The translations under genes and the position numbers were made by a program. Under the pieces are notes generated by a model. That model worked only from the letters and a program-made list of their open reading frames with translations, made no database searches and was not told where the DNA came from. DNA of 64,000 bases from Halalkalicoccus subterraneus (GTDB lineage Archaea > Halobacteriota > Halobacteria > Halobacteriales > Halalkalicoccaceae), in the NCBI RefSeq assembly GCF_003697815.1, contig NZ_RDQG01000018.1, forward strand, positions 1 through 64,000, read 5' to 3'. Position 1 is the first letter of the stretch. Each line of letters opens with the position of its first letter. This document shows, one piece after another, positions 33,780-42,083 of the stretch.

Positions 33780-34669
33780 GGGACGCTCGACTGGAGGACC
33801 ACGAGGCGGTCGCCGCCTTCACCCGGAACACGTGGCCCGACCGGGAGGTCGGCGACTACCTGCCCGACATCTACCCCGAGTGGATCGAGGGCGAAAACCA
33901 CACTCTCGTGGCCGAGGCGGGCGAGGACGTCGCCGGGGTCGCCCAGTGTACGATGCTCTCGGAGACCGAGGCGTGGTGTCAGGGGATGCGCGTCAACCCC
34001 GAGTACCGCGGCGAGGGGGTCGCCCGCCGGCTCACCCACGCGCTGTTCGATTGGGCGCGTGATCAGGGAGCGCTCGTCGCCCGTAGCATGGTGTTCTCGT
34101 GGAACGTCCCGAGCATGGGCCTCTCGCGGCGGATCGGATTCGACCCCGCAGCGGAGTACCGCTGGGCCATTCCCGAACCGGACCCCAACGCCGAGCCCGG
34201 CCTGGCGGTCACGGCCGAGCCCGACGCGGCGTGGCACGCCTGGACCGACAGCGACGCCCGTAACGAGGTGGAGGGGCTCGCGCTCGACCCCGAGGAGACG
34301 TGGGCGGTCTCGGAGCTCTCCCGCGAGGACCTCCGCCGGGCGGCCGACGAAACCGCGGTCTTCGCGGTACGCGACGACGGGCTCCGCGGAATGAGCTATC
34401 GGGTGCGCGACTACGGGCGCGAGGGCGAGGACGGAGTCGAGCACTGGGCGGAGTACGGGATCGGCGCCTGGAACGACCTCGAAGCGGGGCGGGCGTTGTT
34501 CGACGCCATCGCCCGCGACGCCGCCGAGGTCGGTGCCGACCGCACGCGGGTGTGGATCCCCGAGACGACGGGTTACGTCTCGGACGCGGCGTACCTCCGG
34601 GCCGGGGCCTCCGAGGAGCCCGACCTCGTGTTCGCGGCCGACCTCACCGCCGACCGGACCCACCGCTAA
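33770..34669 (+). CDS. GNAT family N-acetyltransferase, probable tandem-domain
   Basis: 299 residues. Residues 1-140 form a GNAT domain: acetyl-CoA binding region CQGMRVNPEYRGEGVARRLT with the RxxGxA turn, and NVPSMGLSRRIGF. The second half (150-299) looks like a degenerate second GNAT copy ending SDAAYLRAGASEEPDLVFAA. It acetylates an unknown amine or protein N-terminus. It overlaps gatD upstream by ten bases and, at its 3' end, overlaps the convergent SAMP gene by 26 bases. Confidence 0.85.
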   Translation: MELRDARLEDHEAVAAFTRNTWPDREVGDYLPDIYPEWIEGENHTLVAEAGEDVAGVAQCTMLSETEAWCQGMRVNPEYRGEGVARRLTHALFDWARDQGALVARSMVFSWNVPSMGLSRRIGFDPAAEYRWAIPEPDPNAEPGLAVTAEPDAAWHAWTDSDARNEVEGLALDPEETWAVSELSREDLRRAADETAVFAVRDDGLRGMSYRVRDYGREGEDGVEHWAEYGIGAWNDLEAGRALFDAIARDAAEVGADRTRVWIPETTGYVSDAAYLRAGASEEPDLVFAADLTADRTHR

Positions 34670-34934
34670 CTGGAGGAAAGAGCGCGAGCTCGTCGCCGTC
34701 GCCGAGTTCGGTGTCCAGTCCCTCCTCCTGGGTGAAGACGTTCGAGCCGTTGCGAAGCAGGTTGATGTGGTCCTCGAGCCCGCCGCTCTCGTCGAGGAGG
34801 CGGTCTTCGAGCGCCGGACGGGAGGCCAATAGCGCCTCGAGTGCCTCGCCGACCGTGTCCCCGGGGCCGGCGTCGACCGCGATCCGTTTCCCGCCCGCCA
34901 CCTCCGCGAGATCGGCGAAGAGTTTCCACTCCAT
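34644..34934 (-). CDS. samp1: Ubiquitin-like small archaeal modifier protein (SAMP1/MoaD type) with C-terminal extension
   Basis: 96 residues. The beginning MEWKLFADLAEVAGG and the end LALFPPVSGG are nearly those of the known haloarchaeal SAMP1, which is conjugated to proteins through its C-terminal Gly-Gly and also acts as MoaD-like sulfur carrier for molybdopterin. Here, however, four residues, SGRR, follow the diglycine (Gly91-Gly92) before the TGA, so the modifier would need trimming, as eukaryotic ubiquitin precursors do. The reading frame is otherwise intact. The extension lies within the 26-base overlap with the convergent GNAT gene, which may constrain it. Confidence 0.9.
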   Translation of the reverse strand: MEWKLFADLAEVAGGKRIAVDAGPGDTVGEALEALLASRPALEDRLLDESGGLEDHINLLRNGSNVFTQEEGLDTELGDGDELALFPPVSGGSGRR

Positions 34935-35051
34935 GTCCTCTCTCGCGACTGCGTCCGAATGAGCGTTCCGCTCGCGGCCTCGTCACACGCCACCACGACT
35001 CATTATGCGATTATATAACACACTTACGGATTAACTCATATATGGATTAGT

Positions 35052-35057
35052 TTTATA
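35052..35057 (+). promoter_or_regulatory. TATA box for small HTH gene
   Basis: TTTATA followed by CC, with its near edge 25 bases before the ATG at 35082: a leaderless promoter. The preceding stretch 34998-35050 is unusually AT-rich for this window. Confidence 0.6.
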
Positions 35058-35081
35058 CCGAATGACGGAGATCACTCGAGT

Positions 35082-35309
35082 ATGAGCACCACAGCACTGA
35101 CCCACGACAGAACCGAGATCCCGGCCGAGATCGATTCGGCCAGTTCGAAGCTCGTCTACCTCTACCTGCACACCGCCGGCGAAGCGACCGTCGAGGAGCT
35201 CCAGTCCTCGCTGGGCATGAAGCAGCTCGCGCTGTTCCCGGTCCTCGATACCCTCTCGGGCGAGGGTCTCGTCGACCGCGAGGGCGAGCGCTACACCGTC
35301 GCGGCCTGA
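35082..35309 (+). CDS. Small winged-helix DNA-binding protein
   Basis: 75 residues comprising little more than one winged helix: first helix SSKLVYLYLHTAG, helix-turn-helix ATVEELQSSLGMKQLALFPV and wing LVDREGERYTVAA. It resembles the MarR/TrmB-type mini-regulators that are abundant in haloarchaea. A strong TATA box lies at 35052-35057. Targets are unknown; the divergent side is the SAMP gene. The following 131 bases to 35440 hold no gene that I can see. Confidence 0.75.
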   Translation: MSTTALTHDRTEIPAEIDSASSKLVYLYLHTAGEATVEELQSSLGMKQLALFPVLDTLSGEGLVDREGERYTVAA

Positions 35310-35440
35310 TCGAGCGCGTAGACGACCTCGTCTTTTTCGAGTCCGATCCAGATTAGTAGTGCCTCGGCCCCACGAGGGGTTGGGCGAGGATCGAATCGGG
35401 TATCGGAGGTCGCTTCCGGCGAGCGACCTAGGCCTGCCGG

Positions 35441-35920
35441 CTACTCCAAGAGCGCCTCGAATTCGGTTTGGTTCTCGCGGCTACCGACCGCGACGGCCAC
35501 GTCGCCCGCTTCGAGCCGGAAGTCGGCCTCGGGGCTCGCGATGCACTCCTCGCCGCGCTCGATGGCGACGATCGTCGTACCGGTGCGCTCGCGGATGTCC
35601 GTCTCCGCGAGGGTCTTGCCGACGATGGGGTCGTCGGAATCGAGGGTGTACCATTCGAGGATAACGCCCTCGCCGAGCGTCGTCTCGGGCGATTTCGTTC
35701 TGACGGGCTGGAAGTACGCCCCCTCGAGGATCGACCCGACGACCCGCGACTCCTCGTCGGTCAGGTCAAGCAGTTCCTCGCTGTCGGCGTCCGGGGTCTC
35801 CCGGTAGAACAGTTCACGCCGCCCGCTGTTGTGGATGACGACGACCGCCACGCCCCCTTCCTCGAGGGCGACCTCGAAGCGCTTTCCCACCCCCGGGAGA
35901 TCGGTTTCCGAAACGTCCAT
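35441..35920 (-). CDS. khtT: Potassium/proton antiporter regulatory subunit (KhtT-like, TrkA-C domain)
   Basis: 159 residues from the ATG at 35920. Residues 1-65 form the N-terminal domain (DVSETDLPGVGKRFEVALEE), and residues about 80-158 are a TrkA-C (RCK-C) ligand-binding domain (DDPIVGKTLAETDIRERTGT, then FRLEAGDVAVAVGS). Such subunits bind to the cytoplasmic side of CPA2 antiporters and gate them in response to nucleotide such as c-di-AMP or to pH. The antiporter gene is divergent at 36050. Regulation of K+ matters to a salt-in organism. A TATTTATA box lies just upstream. Confidence 0.88.
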   Translation of the reverse strand: MDVSETDLPGVGKRFEVALEEGGVAVVVIHNSGRRELFYRETPDADSEELLDLTDEESRVVGSILEGAYFQPVRTKSPETTLGEGVILEWYTLDSDDPIVGKTLAETDIRERTGTTIVAIERGEECIASPEADFRLEAGDVAVAVGSRENQTEFEALLE

Positions 35921-35942
35921 ACCCTGCGTTTCGGCTTCGGCC

Positions 35943-35951
35943 GTATAAATA
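35943..35951 (-). promoter_or_regulatory. TATA box for khtT-like gene
   Basis: Minus strand TATTTATAC, 23-31 bases upstream of the ATG at 35920, the expected position for a leaderless promoter in the 129-base gap shared with the divergent antiporter gene. Confidence 0.6.
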
Positions 35952-36049
35952 TGGAACCCTCGCCGGGATGGAAAGGCTATTCCCCGACCTCCCGCATCGA
36001 CTAGCCATGTACCGACAGTCGAGCGACCCTCGTTCTCCGAGTCGCTGAC

Positions 36050-37267
36050 ATGGCCGTCGAGAACCACCTGCTCGACGTCGGGATCATGTTCGCCGCCGTC
36101 GCCGGCGTCGGCGTCCTCGCCGACCGCCTCGATCAGTCGGTCATCCCCTTCTACATCCTGATCGGCATGGTGCTCGGGCCGCACGTCCTCGGCGAGTTCG
36201 GCCTCCCGTACGTCGAGGAGACGGCGTTCGTCGAGATCGGTGCGGAGCTCGGGATCGTCTTCCTCCTGTTTTTCCTCGGACTGGAGTTCAACCTCGATCG
36301 CCTCGTCGAGAACCGCGACCGGATCGGGAAAGCCGGAACGATCGATCTCGGGATCAACTTCGGGGTGGGGCTCGTCCTCGGCTATCTCGTCTTCGGGTCG
36401 CTTCTCGCGGCCGTGCTCGTCGCGGGGATCGTCTACATCTCCTCGTCAGCGATCATCACGAAGTCCCTGATCGATCTGGGCTGGATCGCAAACAGCGAGA
36501 GCGACCCAATGCTCGGCACGCTGGTCTACGAGGACCTCTTCATCGCGGTCTACCTCGCGGTCGTCTCGGCGCTCGTGGTGGGTGGCGGGGACGTGGCTGA
36601 GGCGGTCGAATCGGTCGGGCTCGCGCTGGGATTCATCCTCGCGTTGCTCCTGCTCGTTTACTTCGGCACCGGGTGGTTCGAGCGCGCGCTCCACACCCAG
36701 TCCAACGAGTTCTTCGTCCTGCGGGCGATCGGGATCACCGTCCTCGTCGCTGGCGCGGCGCTCGCTGCCGGGGTAAGCGAGGCCGTTGCGGCCTTCTTCA
36801 TCGGAATGGCCTTCAGCTCGACGGACTACGTCGACGAACTCGAACACAACCTGGAGGCGATTCGCGACACCTTCGCTGCGATCTTCTTCTTCTGGATCGG
36901 CCTCGTGACCGACCCCACGCTCTTTCCGGCGGTCGCCGGGTTGGTCGCGCTCGCGGCGCTGGTCACGACGCCGACGAAACTCGTCAGCGGGTTTCTCGGC
37001 GGGAGAGTCTACGGGCTCGACGACCGGCGCTCGACCCGAGTGGGACTGGGGATGGTCACGCGCGGGGAGTTCTCGCTGATCATCGCGACGGTCGCGCTGG
37101 GCGGGGCCGGCGCGACCCTCCCCGCCGAGACGGCGAACACCATTTATGCCTTCGCAGTCGGCTACGTCCTCGTGATGAGTATCCTCGGGACGACCCTGAT
37201 GCGCTACTCCTCGCTGTTCGAGGAGCGTGTGGTCGCTCGCCTCCCCGGCGATCGCGCCCGAGCCTGA
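36050..37267 (+). CDS. khtU: CPA2-type K+/H+ antiporter (KhtU/Kef-like)
   Basis: 405 residues, about 12-13 transmembrane helices, no C-terminal RCK domain. Family features: FYILIGMVLGPHVLGEFG, LFFLGLEFNLDRL, YISSSAIITKSLIDLG, a conserved acidic pair region LVYEDLFIAVYL, AFFIGMAFSSTDYVDE and TRVGLGMVTRGEFSLIIA. It exchanges cytoplasmic K+ (or Na+) for protons across the membrane. The regulatory subunit is a separate, divergent gene, as in the KhtTU systems of Bacillus. A K+ channel follows on the same strand, making a potassium locus. Confidence 0.9.
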   Translation: MAVENHLLDVGIMFAAVAGVGVLADRLDQSVIPFYILIGMVLGPHVLGEFGLPYVEETAFVEIGAELGIVFLLFFLGLEFNLDRLVENRDRIGKAGTIDLGINFGVGLVLGYLVFGSLLAAVLVAGIVYISSSAIITKSLIDLGWIANSESDPMLGTLVYEDLFIAVYLAVVSALVVGGGDVAEAVESVGLALGFILALLLLVYFGTGWFERALHTQSNEFFVLRAIGITVLVAGAALAAGVSEAVAAFFIGMAFSSTDYVDELEHNLEAIRDTFAAIFFFWIGLVTDPTLFPAVAGLVALAALVTTPTKLVSGFLGGRVYGLDDRRSTRVGLGMVTRGEFSLIIATVALGGAGATLPAETANTIYAFAVGYVLVMSILGTTLMRYSSLFEERVVARLPGDRARA

Positions 37268-37328
37268 CCTCGGGGTACGACCGCCCTCAACACGAGAGGT
37301 CTATACCGTCGAGCGCGCGAGGGTGCGT

Positions 37329-38486
37329 ATGGAGTGGGGCGAACGCTGGGGACTGATCGGCACGCACCTGACGGTCGCGCTGACGGGAATCGTCGCCGTG
37401 CTCTCGATCATTACGGGGATCGCGAACATCAGCGCGCCGGCGGTTGGACTGCTCTACGACCTGATCGACCTCCCGACGGTTGTCCACCGGACGGCCGGCT
37501 TCACGGGCGCAATGACCGGGTTCCTGATGCTGCTTTCGGCCTACGGCCTCCGCGACCGTCTCCGCGTGGCCTGGTGGTCGACGGCCGTGTTGCTACCGGT
37601 GACCGCGGTCCAGGGGCTGCTCCAGTCGAGCGTGCTCTCGATCCCCCTCATCGTGATCTCCGCGCTGGCGATGCCGAACCTGCTTGCGAACCGGAGCCAT
37701 TTCGAGCGCGAGCTCCAGCTCACGAACACACAGATCGCCGCCGGCCTCGCGCTGGTGGGCGCACAGGCTTATGGCACGCTCGGCACCTACGCGCTGCGCG
37801 AGGAGTTCGGCGAGGTCGAGACGATCCTCGACGCCTTTTACTTCACGCTGGTCACTGCCAGCACGGTCGGCTACGGCGATGCGACCCCCGCCACTCAGCA
37901 AGCCCGGCTGTTCGGGATGTCGGTCCTGCTCGTAGGCACCGCGAGCTTCGCGGTCGCGCTCGGTGCCCTGCTCAGCCCCGTCATCGAAGCCCGCTTTGCG
38001 GCCGCACTCGGAAGAATGAACGACGCAGAACTCGCTACACTGGACGATCACGTACTGGTTCTCGGCTACGGTGAACTCACCGAGCCGATCCTGCAGGAAC
38101 TCGAAGGCCGCGCGGCCTTCGTCGTCGTCACCGATCACGACGAGCGCGCCGACCGGCTGGCCGAGCGCGACCTCCTCGTCCTTCGAGGAGATCCGAGCGA
38201 CGAGGAAACCATCGAGCGCGCCGGGCTCGACCGGGCGCGGGCGGTCGTCGTCGCGACCAACACCGACGCTGAGGACGCCCTGACCGTGCTCACCGTCCGC
38301 CAGCTGCGCCCCGACGTCCGCATCGTCTCGGCCGCGACCGAACGCGAGAACGTCGTCAAGCTCAAACGCGCCGGCGCCGATACGGTGATCAGCCCGGCAA
38401 CCATCGGCGGGCGGCTCATGGTCCAATCGGCGCTGGGCCGCGAGGACACCGAGGACATCGCGGACAGGCTGTTAGGAAGCGACTAG
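37329..38486 (+). CDS. Potassium channel with TrkA-N (RCK) domain
   Basis: 385 residues from the ATG at 37329. Five N-terminal hydrophobic segments, then a pore region with the selectivity filter TASTVGYGDATP (about residue 180), a last pore helix and a cytoplasmic RCK domain beginning VLVLGYGELTEPILQELEG with a Rossmann core (ARAVVVATNTDAEDALTVLT). This is a Kch/MthK-like ligand-gated potassium channel. It lies 61 bases downstream of the antiporter gene. The final bases overlap those of the convergent AI-2E permease gene. Confidence 0.92.
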   Translation: MEWGERWGLIGTHLTVALTGIVAVLSIITGIANISAPAVGLLYDLIDLPTVVHRTAGFTGAMTGFLMLLSAYGLRDRLRVAWWSTAVLLPVTAVQGLLQSSVLSIPLIVISALAMPNLLANRSHFERELQLTNTQIAAGLALVGAQAYGTLGTYALREEFGEVETILDAFYFTLVTASTVGYGDATPATQQARLFGMSVLLVGTASFAVALGALLSPVIEARFAAALGRMNDAELATLDDHVLVLGYGELTEPILQELEGRAAFVVVTDHDERADRLAERDLLVLRGDPSDEETIERAGLDRARAVVVATNTDAEDALTVLTVRQLRPDVRIVSAATERENVVKLKRAGADTVISPATIGGRLMVQSALGREDTEDIADRLLGSD

Positions 38487-39490
38487 AGCGCCTCGTAGTA
38501 CTCGTCGAAGAGTTCGAGGACGACCTTCAGTGCGCCGACGAGGATCGGCCCGATGAACAGCCCCATGAACCCCATCAGGTAGACGCCGCCGATGACGCCG
38601 ACGATGATGATGCTCGGGTTGAGTTCGGCGTGGCGGTCGACGACGATCGGCCGGAGGAAATCGTCGGTGGCGCTCACCACGATCAGCCCCCAAATGGCCA
38701 GGGCGACTCCCGCCACCATCTGGCCGCTCGCGACGAGGTAGATCGCCGCGGGCCCCCAGATCAGGATGGAGCCGACGACCGGGATCAGCGACAGGACGAT
38801 CATGATGAAGGTCCAGAAGACGGCGTTGGGAATTCCAGTAACGATCAGCCCGAGCCCCGCGATCCCGCCCTGGACGGTCGCGACCAGAACGTGACCGAGC
38901 AGGACCGCCCAGGTGATGTCGTTCAGGCTCGTATAGAAGTCGTCCTGGAGCGTCTCCGGCAGCGGCGTGACGGTCCGAACCCACGCGTAGAGCTTCTCGC
39001 CGTCCTTCAACAGGAAGAAGAGGATGAAGACGAGCAGCCCCAGACCGATGAGGGCGTGCGTGACCGCCGAGAACACGCCCGGAACGCTCCCGGCCAACGT
39101 CTGTGCAGCGCTTTGTGCGTACCCGCTCACCCGCGAGGCGATGTCGATCTGCTGGCCAGTGTACTGCTGGATCATCGCTTCAGCCTGTGAGACGCCGAAC
39201 CCACTGAACCCGCCGTTCTGGAGCTGTTGTGCGAGTTGCATTGCGTCGCCCGCGACGGTGGCCCCGATCACGACGAACGGGATGAAAAACGCGATCACCG
39301 CGCCGACGATCAGGACCGTCGCGGCGATCCCCTGTCCCATCCGGGATTCGAGACGCCGCTGCAGCGGGTAGAGAACGAACGCGAGCAACAACGCGAGCAA
39401 CACGTACTGGAGGAACGGCTGGATCATCGCGAAGGAAACCGCGAGCAACAGCGCTATCAGAGCAAGTAAGAACCCCCGTCTGACGTTCAT
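38483..39490 (-). CDS. AI-2E family transporter (TqsA/PerM-like)
   Basis: 335 residues from the ATG at 39490 with about eight transmembrane helices. Typical features are the early YVLLALLLAFVLYPLQRRLE, LVFILFFLLKDGEKL in the middle and NPSIIIVGVIGGVYLMGFMG near the end. Family members (AI-2 exporters, PerM, some Na+/H+ antiporters) export small molecules or cations; the substrate cannot be told. The location beside K+ genes makes a cation role worth considering, but that is only context. Confidence 0.87.
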   Translation of the reverse strand: MNVRRGFLLALIALLLAVSFAMIQPFLQYVLLALLLAFVLYPLQRRLESRMGQGIAATVLIVGAVIAFFIPFVVIGATVAGDAMQLAQQLQNGGFSGFGVSQAEAMIQQYTGQQIDIASRVSGYAQSAAQTLAGSVPGVFSAVTHALIGLGLLVFILFFLLKDGEKLYAWVRTVTPLPETLQDDFYTSLNDITWAVLLGHVLVATVQGGIAGLGLIVTGIPNAVFWTFIMIVLSLIPVVGSILIWGPAAIYLVASGQMVAGVALAIWGLIVVSATDDFLRPIVVDRHAELNPSIIIVGVIGGVYLMGFMGLFIGPILVGALKVVLELFDEYYEAL

Positions 39491-39559
39491 ACGGTCCCTG
39501 AACGCGCCCGGCGGATAAAACACGGCCTTGCGTCACCCGATTAGGGCGATGAAGCGGCC

Positions 39560-40288
39560 CTACGAGAGCTCGACCACGGCGTCGAGGCTGATCCCGATGG
39601 CGCGCTCGACGTTGTCCTTTGCCTTCTCGGGCAGCTCCTCGTCGTCGGTCTCGCCCTTCTGGGTTCCCTCGACGAGGTTGCCATCGACAGTGCAGATCGC
39701 GCCGGCGCGCATCCCCTTGCGTCGCGCGAGGGTGAACACCGCCGCGGCCTCCATCTCGACGGAAAGGATCCCCGCCCGTTCCCAGTTCTCGACGTACTCG
39801 TCGGTCTCGGCGTAGAAGGCGTCGTCGGAGGCGATCGGGCCGACGTGGACCTCCTCGCCCCGACTCTCCGCGCCGTCGACCAGCGCCGAGAGGACCCCAT
39901 AATCGGGCACGGCGGGGTAGGTCGCCGACTCGTAGCGCTTCGAGGTGCCCTCGTCCTTGGCCGCGCCGGTCGCGACGATCATGTCACCGATCTCGATGTC
40001 GCTCTGGAGCGCTCCGGTCGTGCCCACGCGGATCACCGCCTCCACTCCGACTTCTTCGAGCTCCTCGATCGCGATCGCGGCGGAGGGACAGCCGATTCCC
40101 GTCGAACAGATCGTCAGCTCGGTGCCCTCGTAGGTGGCGTTGACGAGCTTGTACTCGCGGTTCTCGGCGACGACCTCGCTCTCGTCACAGAGGCCGGCGA
40201 TCCGATCGACGCGGCCGGGATCACCGGGAATCAGCGTGATCTCGTTGAGGTCGCCCGGCTCCACTAAGAGGTGTGGCTGTTTCGCCAT
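39560..40288 (-). CDS. Nucleoside phosphorylase (uridine phosphorylase-like)
   Basis: 242 residues. PNP_UDP_1 family: the N-terminal phosphate-binding ITLIPGDPGRVDRIA, STGIGCPSAAIAIEEL, RVGTTGALQ and the nucleoside-binding LSVEMEAAAVFTLAR are all present. It cleaves uridine or purine nucleosides with phosphate, yielding base plus ribose 1-phosphate, which archaea feed into the pentose bisphosphate route. The motif order fits uridine phosphorylase best. deoC, acting on deoxyribose 5-phosphate, is 3 kb away. Confidence 0.9.
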   Translation of the reverse strand: MAKQPHLLVEPGDLNEITLIPGDPGRVDRIAGLCDESEVVAENREYKLVNATYEGTELTICSTGIGCPSAAIAIEELEEVGVEAVIRVGTTGALQSDIEIGDMIVATGAAKDEGTSKRYESATYPAVPDYGVLSALVDGAESRGEEVHVGPIASDDAFYAETDEYVENWERAGILSVEMEAAAVFTLARRKGMRAGAICTVDGNLVEGTQKGETDDEELPEKAKDNVERAIGISLDAVVELS

Positions 40289-40334
40289 ACACGCGACTCT
40301 CGGGGGGCGGTCAAAAGCCGTGCGGTCCGCGTCC

Positions 40335-41132
40335 TCAGCCCCCGACCGCGAACAGCAGTAGGTTGTGGACGCCGGGACCGAGCCCGACGGCGGCGATCAC
40401 CCCGAGTAGCAGAAACCCCTCGCTCGGTTCGTCCTCGACGTACTCGGCCATGAGCCAGACGATCGCACAGGCGAGCAGGAGTTTCACGAGGATGAACAGC
40501 CAGCCGACCCCGACGAGTTCGGCCGTCGGGAGCCCCTCGGCGACCCCCAGGATCGCCCGCGGAAGCGGCGAGCGTTCGGTGACCTCCAGGACGTCGATCC
40601 CGACGGCGGTCGTGACTCCGTCGAGGACGTGCGCCAGCACCACGAACGCGCCCGCCGAGCCGGTCGTGGCGGCGATTCCCGGAACCGCCCGGCCGAACAG
40701 CCCCCACGTCCCGGCCGCGAGCGCGAGCGAGAGACCGAGCGCGACGAGCGGCCAAAACGGGTTGATCACGCCCCGCGAGTAGCCCGTCGCGAACACGGCT
40801 CCGACCGCGAACACCGCGGCGAGCGTCCCGGTCGCGGCGAGCAGTCGGTCGTCGGCGATCGCCCAGATCGCCCCCGCGAGGACGAACGTGCTGAGGTAGA
40901 CGCTCGGGGTTCCGAGCAGGGGCGAAACCGCGTCCGGGGCGGCCGCGATCACGTCGAGGACGTGACCCGCCGCGCCGACGACCATCCACGGGGCGAACGC
41001 GATCACGGTCGCTTCCCGAACCGGTGGGCGTACCCGCCGGAGCAGCGCGAGGACCGCCGCCGCCGCCACGAGTAACGGGAGGAGGTACGCAAACGGTGGC
41101 AGGGCGAAGCCGTCGGGCAGGACCATGTCCAT
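40335..41132 (-). CDS. DUF63 family membrane protein
   Basis: 265 residues with about eight transmembrane helices. DUF63 signature regions are visible: PFAYLLPLLVAAAAV, FAPWMVVGAAGHVLDVI, FVVLAHVLDGVTTAVGID with conserved His and Asp in the helix, and the C-terminal LGPGVHNLLLF. DUF63 is an archaeal family of unknown function; intramembrane His/Asp residues hint at metal-dependent enzymatic activity. It is separated by 203 bases of AT-rich DNA from the divergent Bat-type regulator. Confidence 0.88.
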   Translation of the reverse strand: MDMVLPDGFALPPFAYLLPLLVAAAAVLALLRRVRPPVREATVIAFAPWMVVGAAGHVLDVIAAAPDAVSPLLGTPSVYLSTFVLAGAIWAIADDRLLAATGTLAAVFAVGAVFATGYSRGVINPFWPLVALGLSLALAAGTWGLFGRAVPGIAATTGSAGAFVVLAHVLDGVTTAVGIDVLEVTERSPLPRAILGVAEGLPTAELVGVGWLFILVKLLLACAIVWLMAEYVEDEPSEGFLLLGVIAAVGLGPGVHNLLLFAVGG

Positions 41133-41335
41133 GCGGGCGCGCCGCCGAACGGAAAGCGTTGCGGTCCGATCCCGGTCTTCTAGCTATTCTACCGATTTCA
41201 AAACGGTAAAAAAACAGTGGATCGAAACCGACGCGAACACCGTGCTTCTCCCGATTAGAGACCGCTTGAACGTGAGAAACATACGGAACGAGAGTGATCT
41301 GAAGCCTTATCACTCCCAGTAATCGGTGGTATACC

Positions 41336-42019
41336 ATGGCGACCATTCTCGAACTTCGACTGCCGATCGAGCAGTTCGCGCTGGCCCGGACGTTCACGAC
41401 GCTAGCCGATCTGCGCGTCGAGATCGAACGGTTCGCCGCCCAGGAGGAGGGAGCGCTGATGCCGTTCGTCTGGGTCGAGGCCGGCGACTTCGAGGCCTTC
41501 GAGGAGGCGCTGGCCGACGACCCGTCGGTCGAGGAGTTCGAGTTGCTGACCGAGCTCGACGACGAGCGGTTCTATCGCATGAGCTGGATCGACGATGTCG
41601 AACTCGCGATGCACCTCCTGCTCGAACACGACGCGGCGATCACTACCGCGAACACGACCGGTGATGCGTGGACGTTTCAGGTCATGTGTCCGGACCACGA
41701 CGCCGTCTCCGAGACGTACTCGTTCTGCGAGGACAACGGGCTGTCGCTCACGGTCGATGCGATCTACGAACTCGGTCATGACGGCGAGTCGAAATACGGC
41801 CTCACGGAGTCACAGCACGACTCGATTCTGACGGCAAAGGAGATGGGTTACTACGACGTCCCGCGGTCGACGTCGCTGACCGACCTCGCAGACGAACTGG
41901 ACATCTCCCATCAGGCCCTCTCCGAGCGGCTTCGCCGCGGACACGGCCGGCTCATCGACCGCGCGCTCGGGGCGGCACCCATGAAGCGAACCGAGAAACC
42001 GTCGGAGGCCGATCGGTAG
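41336..42019 (+). CDS. Bat-type helix-turn-helix regulator (HTH_10)
   Basis: 227 residues. The N-terminal ~155 residues form the haloarchaeal bacterioopsin-activator-like sensing domain (ILELRLPIEQFALARTFTTL, ending in VDAIYELG). The C-terminal HTH_10 is clear: LTESQHDSILTAKEMGYYDV, PRSTSLTDLADELDISHQAL and SERLRRGHGRLI. The AT-rich 41133-41335 region in front probably holds its promoter. Targets are unknown. A second, clearly related regulator is on the opposite strand at 42084, converging with it. Confidence 0.88.
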   Translation: MATILELRLPIEQFALARTFTTLADLRVEIERFAAQEEGALMPFVWVEAGDFEAFEEALADDPSVEEFELLTELDDERFYRMSWIDDVELAMHLLLEHDAAITTANTTGDAWTFQVMCPDHDAVSETYSFCEDNGLSLTVDAIYELGHDGESKYGLTESQHDSILTAKEMGYYDVPRSTSLTDLADELDISHQALSERLRRGHGRLIDRALGAAPMKRTEKPSEADR

Positions 42020-42083
42020 CGTTGCCGGTGCGGCCGGGTCTCGCCCGGGTGTCGGCGTGGCCACGATCGGGACGCCATCCCGC

